Assembly (NCBI GenBank): GCA_019113455.1
Contig: DXHG01000011.1
Span: forward strand, 1 to 13,301
DNA length: 13,301 nucleotides
Direction of reading: 5' to 3'
DNA from: Candidatus Treponema faecavium
Lineage (GTDB): Bacteria > Spirochaetota > Spirochaetia > Treponematales > Treponemataceae
The notes beneath the pieces were generated by a model that saw only the letters and a program-made list of their open reading frames with translations, was not told where the DNA came from and did not search any database. Of the stretch, positions 6,795 through 12,175 are shown piece after piece. Made by a program: the position numbers and the translations under genes. Numbering within the stretch: the stretch's first letter is position 1; every line of letters starts with the position of its first letter.

Positions 6795-8081
6795 ATGTCT
6801 GTAGTTCATACACAGATTTTGCCAAACAATATTGTGCTGCTGACGGAATCCGATATGGCAGTAAAAACAGCTGCAATCGGGTTCTGGTTTTCGGCAGGCT
6901 CACGGTACGAAACAGCAGGCTGCCGCGGCATTACGCACTTTGTTGAACACATGCTGTTCAAGGGAACGGTGCAGCGGACAGCCTTTTCTATTGCCTGCGC
7001 GTTTGACAGCATCGGCGGATATGCAAACGCTTTTACCGACCGCGAAGCGGTGTGTACCTATTGCACCGTTCCCGCTGAACATATGCTTGATGCGCTCGAT
7101 GTGCTGTGCGATATGACAGAGTCATCCGTGTTTGCTGCCGCTGATGTCGAGCGCGAACGGGCAGTAATCCAAAGCGAAATTATTTCTTCTCTCGATGACG
7201 CGGAAGAATGTGCGCTTGACGCGGCTGCGGCGGCAGTCTGGCCGCATTCAGGGCTTGCGGCCAGCGTTGCAGGAAGTGCCGATGACGTTGCGGCGCTGTC
7301 CCGCGATGCGCTGTATGCATGGTACGAGCGCTTTTTTGTGCGCGGCCCGCTTGTCGTGTGCGTGTCAGGTGCGGCAGATGCGGAGCGCATCGCGGAGCGC
7401 CTGGCGCTGATGGGGCGGCATGAGCCATACGCTGCGCCGTCGTTTCCCGTGCCGCAGTGGAAACCGGGGCTGCTGTTTGAAAAGGCGCCGTTTCAGCAGG
7501 AACAGCTTTTCGCGCTGTTTGAGCTTCCGTATCCGGTTGACGAGCGCCGTTATTTCGCATATGCGGTGTTTAACGCGCTTGCAGGAGATACGATGAGCAG
7601 CCGTCTGTTTCAGCGGCTCCGAGAACAGGATGGCAGCTGCTATACCGTGTACAGTTTTTTGAACTTCTATACCGGCACAGGCTCCTGGTGCGCATACGCT
7701 TCCGCGCCGAAAAAAAACACCGCACAGATTGCGCAGGGCTTTTTTGAAGAACTGCGCACGCTGTACACTGAAGCGGTGGAAACACGCATGATATGCGCTG
7801 CTGAAATTGAAGCCGCCAAAGAACATGTATGCGGCGAGGAAATCATTCTGTGTGAAGAAGCGGAATACCGCATGAAGCGGCTGCAGCGGTGTTTTTCATT
7901 CGGGTTTCCGTTCCGTACGACAGATGAAGCGGTGAGTCTTATCAGAAGTATCTCGGCAGACGAACTGTATGCGGCGGTGCGCGAAATCCTTGTTTTTAAC
8001 CGCATGGCTTTTATCGTGTACGGCCCCGCGCCGGCACAGCGGACGCGCGTCAAAATCGAACGCTTGTCTGCCGCAACATAG
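6795..8081 (+). CDS. M16 family zinc metallopeptidase (processing peptidase-like)
   Basis: M16 peptidases are inverzincins that degrade small unstructured peptides. The 428-aa length fits the M16B single-unit type, which works as a dimer. The inverted zinc motif HFVEH lies at 48-52 (His48, Glu51, His52), with the third ligand Glu128 in IQSEI, 76 residues after the second His. The catalytic set is therefore intact. The C-terminal half carries the usual substrate-binding patch, with MSSRLFQRLRE, then an SCYTVYSF block. There is no signal peptide, so it should be cytoplasmic. The ATG directly abuts the AAGGA formed at the pnp stop, too close for normal Shine-Dalgarno use. No alternative start is visible, which points to translational coupling with pnp. 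In Bacillus subtilis the M16 gene mlpA also lies close behind pnp. The physiological substrate is unknown. Confidence 0.93.
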   Translation: MSVVHTQILPNNIVLLTESDMAVKTAAIGFWFSAGSRYETAGCRGITHFVEHMLFKGTVQRTAFSIACAFDSIGGYANAFTDREAVCTYCTVPAEHMLDALDVLCDMTESSVFAAADVERERAVIQSEIISSLDDAEECALDAAAAAVWPHSGLAASVAGSADDVAALSRDALYAWYERFFVRGPLVVCVSGAADAERIAERLALMGRHEPYAAPSFPVPQWKPGLLFEKAPFQQEQLFALFELPYPVDERRYFAYAVFNALAGDTMSSRLFQRLREQDGSCYTVYSFLNFYTGTGSWCAYASAPKKNTAQIAQGFFEELRTLYTEAVETRMICAAEIEAAKEHVCGEEIILCEEAEYRMKRLQRCFSFGFPFRTTDEAVSLIRSISADELYAAVREILVFNRMAFIVYGPAPAQRTRVKIERLSAAT

Positions 8082-8152
8082 CAGCAGCTGTGCCTCAGCC
8101 TGCTCCTGTACAGTTGCCGATTATACCGCATAAAACTTAACGATGTCCGACT

Positions 8153-8191
8153 GCTGGTGCCTCGCCAGCCGCTTGTCAGTGTCCTGCTGGC
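8153..8191 (+). other. Two mutually exclusive stem-loops after the M16 gene
   Basis: GCTGGTG (8153-8159) can pair with CGCCAGC (8163-8169) around a CCT loop. Alternatively GCCAGC (8164-8169) can pair with GCTGGC (8186-8191). The shared arm means only one can form. No U-tract follows, so function as a terminator is doubtful; an mRNA 3'-end stabiliser or chance are both possible. Confidence 0.4.
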
Positions 8192-8247
8192 TGACGGCAA
8201 GTTTCGTGCCATATAAACGGTAAAATTAACATTTGCCGCTGCAGCAG

Positions 8248-8294
8248 ACAGTTTTTGCGAAAGCAAAACTGTGAGCGCAAGCAATAGCTTGCGC
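8248..8294 (+). repeat. Pair of adjacent strong hairpins
   Basis: Hairpin 1: an 11-nt arm (8248-8258) pairs with 8263-8272 over 10 bp with one bulged T and a GAAA tetraloop (8259-8262). Hairpin 2: GCGCAAGC (8275-8282) pairs perfectly with GCTTGCGC (8287-8294) around AATA. Only two bases separate them. No T-tract follows on the + strand. The compact double stem-loop resembles a small palindromic intergenic repeat unit or a structured RNA segment, but I cannot show that it recurs in the genome. Confidence 0.6.
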
Positions 8295-8346
8295 GTAAGT
8301 GCCTCTTCCTCCCCAGAAAAGCCGAATTACAGAGAAATAACACAGG

Positions 8347-8388
8347 AAAACAAACGTGCGCACAGCGTAAAAACCAACCCGCAGCGAA
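8347..8388 (+). repeat. Direct repeat, copy 1
   Basis: This 42-nt unit recurs exactly 77 nt downstream at 8424-8465. The last 32 nt (8357-8388, beginning TGCGCACAGCG and ending CCCGCAGCGAA) are identical in both copies; the first seven (AAAACAA) also match, with three differing bases between. A degenerate partial copy (CAGCGTAAACACC) starts at 8392. Confidence 0.9.
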
Positions 8389-8423
8389 CTGCAGCGTAAA
8401 CACCCCGCGGGGATCCGCAAAGA

Positions 8424-8465
8424 AAAACAAGTCTGCGCACAGCGTAAAAACCAACCCGCAGCGAA
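8424..8465 (+). repeat. Direct repeat, copy 2
   Basis: This is the second copy of the 42-nt unit, identical to copy 1 except for three bases near its 5' end. The spacer before it contains a perfect palindrome, CCCCGCGGGG (8403-8412). Read on the minus strand, each copy leaves a frame open, which gives rise to repetitive false ORFs. Confidence 0.9.
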
Positions 8466-8499
8466 ATATAAATCTTGCGCCGTGCGTGCTGCAGGCACA

Positions 8500-8526
8500 G
8501 TCAATACCGCCTGTAACGGTATTGAC
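8500..8526. promoter_or_regulatory. Perfect 10-bp inverted repeat, candidate operator
   Basis: GTCAATACCG (8500-8509) and CGGTATTGAC (8517-8526) are exact reverse complements separated by 7 nt. The dyad ends 32 nt before the ATG at 8559 and its right arm overlaps a possible -35 (TTGACC). The size and symmetry suit a dimeric repressor site. It could equally be an RNA hairpin, since the transcript of an upstream promoter would fold it. Confidence 0.55.
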
Positions 8527-8549
8527 CGTAAGACCGGTATGCGTATATC
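8522..8549 (+). promoter_or_regulatory. Candidate sigma70-type promoter
   Basis: TTGACC (8522-8527), a 16-nt spacer and TATATC (8544-8549) form a fair -35/-10 pair. The start of transcription would fall near 8556, about 3 nt before the ATG at 8559, which would give a nearly leaderless mRNA. That is consistent with the absence of any Shine-Dalgarno there. Predicted by eye only. Confidence 0.4.
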
Positions 8550-8558
8550 GTGTGTATC

Positions 8559-9671
8559 ATGAGGCAAAGAAAAAAACAGAATACTGTACAGCGCCGCTCA
8601 GCGCGTATTGCAGTCATATTCGCTGCCGCCGCCGTGCTTGCCGCTGCCGCTGCGTGGGCAGTGCTTGCCCGTCCGTTTGATCCGGAAAAAACCTGCACAT
8701 TGCAGACGCAGGCTGTCGTCCGCGAGGTGGAAATACGGCGTGAGCCGGCGTCAGATATGCTGCTGTATTATCCCGTCTATGAGACAATCGTTGACGGTAC
8801 AAAATATATTCTGCACCCGGCGTCGGGGTATTCGTTTAATCCTGTGCAGATTGGCGAAGAAATCATGCTTTCCCTTGATCCGGCAAACCCGTTTCATTTT
8901 GCGGTAACAAGCGAAATGGGTTTGAGCAGGACGGAGCTGATAACGGGCTGGGCGTTAAGCATCTTAAGCGTGCTGTCGTTCATGAGCTTTGCCGGCTGGC
9001 TTTTGCTGCATTACAAAGAATTGCACGGCGCGCCGGAACCTGACGCGGCACAGGCTGCCGCCGCAGCGTCTCTGCCGCCGCAGAATGACGGCGGGAATCA
9101 GGCAGTGTTTGATCTTTCCGATATGCCTGACAGGGATTTTTCCGAAAGTGCGTCTGCCGCTGCCGCCGAGGCCGCGGCAAAGAACGGCGGTACGGATAGT
9201 GCGGCGGAAGAGCGCGCTGACGTCCAAGCATCCGCGACCGCTTCCGCAGAGGCAGGCTCCGCACAGCTGCTTGCCGCCGCGCGCGCTGCTGAACAGCTCC
9301 GTCGCGACATGCTGTATCAGGACGAATATATAACGGAGACAGTTTCCGCAGCGTTCCGTCTCTATGCGGATAATAACCGCTGGACGGAAGGCTTTATGAC
9401 GACAACGGGCAAGGCGTCGCTTTTTGTACCGTTTAAGCAGGGCATTACAAACGGCGCCGTGTTCACGAGCGTTGAATTTGACGGCGGACGCACGCTGTAT
9501 GTAGATATTTACCCGCGCGGCAGCGGAGAGCCGCAGATTACTATTGAAGGATTTGGCATACGTCAGGAACACTGCACAAAGCTGATCGAAAAAATCCTTT
9601 CAGACCTTGACCGGCTTGAAAGCATCACACTTGCGGATGACTATGCGCTCAGTATTGACTTAAGCGACTGA
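8559..9671 (+). CDS. Uncharacterised two-TM protein with DUF3592-like domain
   Basis: The function is not known to me. Numbered from ATG 8559 (370 aa): a basic N-terminus (RQRKKQ...RRSAR), TM1 at about 17-37, a roughly 75-residue domain with YYPVYETIVDG and GEEIMLSLDPANPFHF that resembles DUF3592, and TM2 at about 128-150. An Ala/Glu/Asp-rich low-complexity linker covers about 158-255, and a C-terminal folded-looking domain (about 255-370) has no family I recognise. By the positive-inside rule the DUF3592-like part should be outside the membrane, with the linker and C-terminal domain in the cytoplasm. An in-frame GTG at 8550 would add only three residues. Neither start has a Shine-Dalgarno. 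The gene stands alone, after a long spacer, and converges with the kinase gene. It could be a sensor or a scaffold, but nothing in the sequence decides this. Confidence 0.8.
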   Translation: MRQRKKQNTVQRRSARIAVIFAAAAVLAAAAAWAVLARPFDPEKTCTLQTQAVVREVEIRREPASDMLLYYPVYETIVDGTKYILHPASGYSFNPVQIGEEIMLSLDPANPFHFAVTSEMGLSRTELITGWALSILSVLSFMSFAGWLLLHYKELHGAPEPDAAQAAAAASLPPQNDGGNQAVFDLSDMPDRDFSESASAAAAEAAAKNGGTDSAAEERADVQASATASAEAGSAQLLAAARAAEQLRRDMLYQDEYITETVSAAFRLYADNNRWTEGFMTTTGKASLFVPFKQGITNGAVFTSVEFDGGRTLYVDIYPRGSGEPQITIEGFGIRQEHCTKLIEKILSDLDRLESITLADDYALSIDLSD

Positions 9672-9696
9672 CCGCCCTCGTACCGCAGCCGTGTAC

Positions 9697-9732
9697 CCGC
9701 CGCGTCCGCTGCCGTATGGCGGCGCGCGGCGG
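9697..9732. terminator. GC-rich hairpin in the convergent gap, possible bidirectional terminator
   Basis: CCGCCGCG (9697-9704) pairs with CGCGGCGG (9725-9732), with an inner CCGC/GCGG stem (9706-9709 with 9719-9722). It lies in the 69-nt gap between two convergent genes, where a shared terminator would be expected. No T-tract follows on either strand, so it is not a standard intrinsic terminator. Confidence 0.35.
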
Positions 9733-9740
9733 CACGCATA

Positions 9741-10586
9741 TTACTGATATAACCGCCTGATAAGATACGGCAGCGCTTTTTCAAACTTAACGCCGTACCA
9801 GTGGCTTTCATCATCGATAGTCGCATTCATCGATTCTACGACAAAGTCTGCGCCAAGCGCCGCCGCCTGTTCAAGCGTCCAGCCGCGGCAGAGCGCTCCG
9901 GCAAACGACGCCGCGTACACGTCGCCCGTGCCGTGCATCGTCTTGTCAATGCGGTCGTTAAAGTAGTAGCTGACCGCATTGCCGTTATAACAGGCGACAC
10001 CGAGCCTGCCAGGCTCAAAAGTCACGCCGGTGAGCACGACATTTTTGCAGCCGAGGTCGAACAGCTTTTGCAATAAGTCTTCTATATACGCTTTATCGTA
10101 ATCGCCGCCGTTCCGGTTGTCTCCTGCGTACGGTATGCCGAGCAAAAACGATGCTTCCGTCAGATTGGGCAGTATCACGTCGGCTCCCGCACAGAGTCTT
10201 GTCATTTCCTGCGGGAATGAATCGTCAAACCCCGCGTATAGTTTGCCGTTATCCGCCATCACCGGATCTACAATGCGGAGCGCGCCGGGCCGCGCCGTTT
10301 GCTGCATAATGTCAAGGATAATGGGTATCTGTGCTTTGCTGACATATCCGGTATAAAAGGCGTCAAAGGTGATGTGCTCTTTTTTCCAGTGCGCCAATAT
10401 CGCTTCCATATCTCCGGTAAGATCGCGGAACGTGTAGCCGGAAAAACCTCCCGTATGCGTTGACAGCACTGAACTGGGCAGCACCGCCGTTTCTATGCCG
10501 CACGCGGAAATGACCGGCAGCGCCACCGTCAGCGAACACTGGCCGACGCAGGAAATGTCTTGAATCGTTAAGAGTCTTTTATCCAT
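9741..10586 (-). CDS. pdxY: Pyridoxal/pyridoxamine kinase (PfkB-like superfamily)
   Basis: It phosphorylates the 5'-hydroxyl of pyridoxal or pyridoxamine with ATP, the salvage step to pyridoxal phosphate. The 281-aa length is right for PdxK/PdxY. The N-terminus MDKRLLTIQDISCVGQCSL is the typical start, with the substrate-site region HTGGFSG at 44-50. Further motifs are IVDPVMADNGKLY (105-117; most homologues have GD where this has AD), ILPNLTEA (138-145), and KTMHGTGDVYAA with the anion-hole GTGD at 219-222 and catalytic Asp222. The symbol is tentative: PdxK and PdxY are hard to separate by eye, and related hydroxymethylpyrimidine kinases (ThiD) are a less likely alternative. An AGGAGG lies 8 nt before the start. 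It is monocistronic, convergent with the DUF3592-like gene and divergent from the 472-aa gene. Confidence 0.93.
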   Translation of the reverse strand: MDKRLLTIQDISCVGQCSLTVALPVISACGIETAVLPSSVLSTHTGGFSGYTFRDLTGDMEAILAHWKKEHITFDAFYTGYVSKAQIPIILDIMQQTARPGALRIVDPVMADNGKLYAGFDDSFPQEMTRLCAGADVILPNLTEASFLLGIPYAGDNRNGGDYDKAYIEDLLQKLFDLGCKNVVLTGVTFEPGRLGVACYNGNAVSYYFNDRIDKTMHGTGDVYAASFAGALCRGWTLEQAAALGADFVVESMNATIDDESHWYGVKFEKALPYLIRRLYQ

Positions 10587-10594
10587 ACCTAATA

Positions 10595-10600
10595 CCTCCT
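10595..10600 (-). promoter_or_regulatory. Shine-Dalgarno of the pyridoxal kinase gene
   Basis: On the minus strand this reads AGGAGG, a perfect ribosome binding site 8 nt before the ATG (10586-10584). It confirms the chosen start. Confidence 0.85.
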
Positions 10601-10631
10601 GAAATCAGCATACACGAAAAGCGTTCTTTTT

Positions 10632-10651
10632 GCATACTAAGTATTATGCCA
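10632..10651 (-). promoter_or_regulatory. Extended -10 promoter within dyad symmetry, kinase gene
   Basis: On the minus strand TGG-CATAAT (10651-10643) is an extended -10 element (5 of 6 matches to TATAAT). No good -35 is visible 16-18 nt upstream, which fits the extended class. The sequence from -10 to about +1 is symmetrical: ATAC-TTA-GTAT (10644-10634 on the minus strand) nested in GCATA...TATGC (10649-10632). It lies about 50 nt from the start codon. The dyad could be a repressor site, but this is inferred from symmetry alone. Confidence 0.5.
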
Positions 10652-10756
10652 AAGCAGCGCCTGCGTGCTATTCCGCCGCCGCGTGAAAACGTCGTTTCTT
10701 GCAGAGAGCCCTTGTTTTCTACTGAATAATCAATGCCAGTATCCGATATATAAAAT

Positions 10757-12175
10757 ATGAGTACAGATTTTGAAACAGCGTTAACTGCCGCTGTACAGGA
10801 AAAACACACGTACTGTGAAAACACCCTGCTTCCTCAGATACTGGAAAACTACCGCGGTCTGCACAGCTGCGCTTCAAATTTGCTGAGTATCCTTGAGAAA
10901 AAAGGGCTTATTGTTCCTGATCCGTACCGTCTTGATAAAAAAATTCCTGATATTATAGTGCCCGACTCCGGTTCGTTTAATGAACAGGAACGTGCGAAAG
11001 AAATGGGCATACGGCTTTCGGATTTTGAACGCATACTTGATTTTATCAGCAACACATTCAAGCTTTCGATAAAGACGCTGACAATGGAGCGGATTAAAAA
11101 ACTGCTGGCGCTGAACAATACGTTTGTATGGGGTTCTCTGACGCCGAACCACACTAAGCCGAACTCGCAGGGCCTCGGCGTGATTATTCAGAACGTGCTG
11201 CAGGGCAAGGACGTGCTGACCAAGAGTATGGTTACCGATATTCTGAGCAATGCGTCAAAATATACGACGAAAATAAACGCCTGCCTTAAAGAAGTAACCG
11301 ATTTTCAGCGGGAATATTACAAGTACACCATCCGGCAGAACATACTGCCCAAGCTTGCCATAGATTCCGCGCAGGCGGAACGCAATCTTGACGGCACGGT
11401 GCAGCAGATAAAAAAGGCGATGATTACGGCCGACCGCAAACAGGTAATATACACGGAACTTGTCGGCGAGCTGGTAAACGAGCTGTACGGGCCGCAGAAA
11501 GAAGCGGCGCAGCAGGCGGCATTGGAGCGGCTCAAGACGGCTGCGCCTGAAGCAGAACAGAAAAAAGTACCGAAAGTGAATACCCGTGCGCTGATTATGG
11601 ACGCGGTGCGTATTTTTTCCGGTATCGCTCCGCAGCTTGAAACGATAAACGCCAAGATTATCGAAAACAAAAATATCCTCGCAAGCGAGCACAATACATT
11701 CTGGGACAAAATCAAGGCGGCGTTCCGCAAGGCATTTAATATTGCCGAAAAGCCGGTGCAGTATGATTTGACGATAACCGATTCGGTAACGCAGGTGCAG
11801 CGGCATGAACTGCTTGATGTTCAGTCGTTTGTGGATGATATAAACAGGCGCATCCATCTGTATGCGTCGTTTTCCTCGCCCGATCTGCCCGGTTATCAGA
11901 AAATGCTTAAAGTGTCAGAGCAGGATATCTGTGAATTTCTTGCAAAGCACCTGACTGACTGCCACCGCATTATGGTCAGGCTCACGGCGCTTGATACGTA
12001 CTTTAAAACAACGGCAAATCCGCAGAACAAGCCGCGCATAAAAGGAATGAAAATAGAATTGACGGCGCTAAAAAACACGCTCATTAAAAGCAATCAGTAC
12101 AAGGCGGAATATACTTCTTATATAGAAGAACAGCGTCAAATGCGGCAGTTGGGAATCCTCAGTGATGGCGAATAA
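10757..12175 (+). CDS. Uncharacterised 472-aa cytoplasmic protein, probably spirochaete-specific
   Basis: I do not recognise a characterised family; it reads like a conserved Treponema protein of unknown function. There is no signal peptide or TM segment. It appears mostly helical: an N-terminal part (1-150) includes paired hydrophobic helices and a FVWGSLTPNH turn, and a middle part (150-250) is rich in Lys, Gln and Glu. A low-complexity Ala/Glu/Lys linker lies at about 250-275, and the C-terminal half carries an amphipathic WDKIKAAFRKAF stretch near 320 and ends in charged helices. No nucleotide-binding or catalytic motif was found. The ATG at 10757 follows AT-rich TATATAAAAT with no Shine-Dalgarno; the next in-frame Met that could start a shorter protein is in EMGIRLSDF near 11004. 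The stop overlaps the next gene by 11 nt, so the two are probably co-expressed. Confidence 0.85.
   Translation: MSTDFETALTAAVQEKHTYCENTLLPQILENYRGLHSCASNLLSILEKKGLIVPDPYRLDKKIPDIIVPDSGSFNEQERAKEMGIRLSDFERILDFISNTFKLSIKTLTMERIKKLLALNNTFVWGSLTPNHTKPNSQGLGVIIQNVLQGKDVLTKSMVTDILSNASKYTTKINACLKEVTDFQREYYKYTIRQNILPKLAIDSAQAERNLDGTVQQIKKAMITADRKQVIYTELVGELVNELYGPQKEAAQQAALERLKTAAPEAEQKKVPKVNTRALIMDAVRIFSGIAPQLETINAKIIENKNILASEHNTFWDKIKAAFRKAFNIAEKPVQYDLTITDSVTQVQRHELLDVQSFVDDINRRIHLYASFSSPDLPGYQKMLKVSEQDICEFLAKHLTDCHRIMVRLTALDTYFKTTANPQNKPRIKGMKIELTALKNTLIKSNQYKAEYTSYIEEQRQMRQLGILSDGE

Larger units (their letters stand above)
8082..8558. other. Gene-free spacer with hairpins, a repeat pair and a palindrome
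   Basis: This stretch of about 470 nt has no ORF that I believe on either strand. Reading 5' to 3': two mutually exclusive stems at 8153-8191, an AT-rich stretch (about 8210-8230), two adjacent hairpins (8248-8294), a 42-nt unit repeated with a 77-nt period (8347-8465), and a 10-bp inverted repeat (8500-8526) leading into a candidate promoter for the next gene. There is no T-tract after any hairpin, so a canonical terminator for the upstream M16 gene is not visible. Minus-strand open frames cross the region but their sequence is explained by the repeats. Confidence 0.7.
10587..10756. other. Divergent intergenic region between kinase and 472-aa genes
   Basis: These 170 nt separate divergent starts. 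The left part holds the kinase Shine-Dalgarno and its extended -10. The right part is GC-rich (10660-10685), then AT-rich toward 10757. I found no well-spaced -35/-10 pair for the rightward gene, although TATATAAAAT directly precedes its ATG. Confidence 0.6.

Noticed and set aside
7667..8284. A 205-aa minus-strand open frame opposite the M16 gene end
   Set aside because: It is Ser/Arg-rich antisense shadow, starts inside the double hairpin, and has no recognisable protein motif.
8347..8465. CRISPR array
   Set aside because: Only two full copies with a spacer that contains a degenerate copy of the same unit, no cas genes nearby and no palindromic repeat ends.
8176..8567. Two minus-strand ORFs (92 and 113 aa) in the 8082-8558 spacer
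   Set aside because: Their sequence is Cys/Phe/Leu-rich and explained by the 77-nt repeat and hairpins; the two frames overlap each other, have no ribosome site and show no domain.
10712..10754. TTGTTT with TATATA as a promoter for the 472-aa gene
   Set aside because: The spacer is 29 nt, far outside the sigma70 range, and other combinations lack a -35 match.
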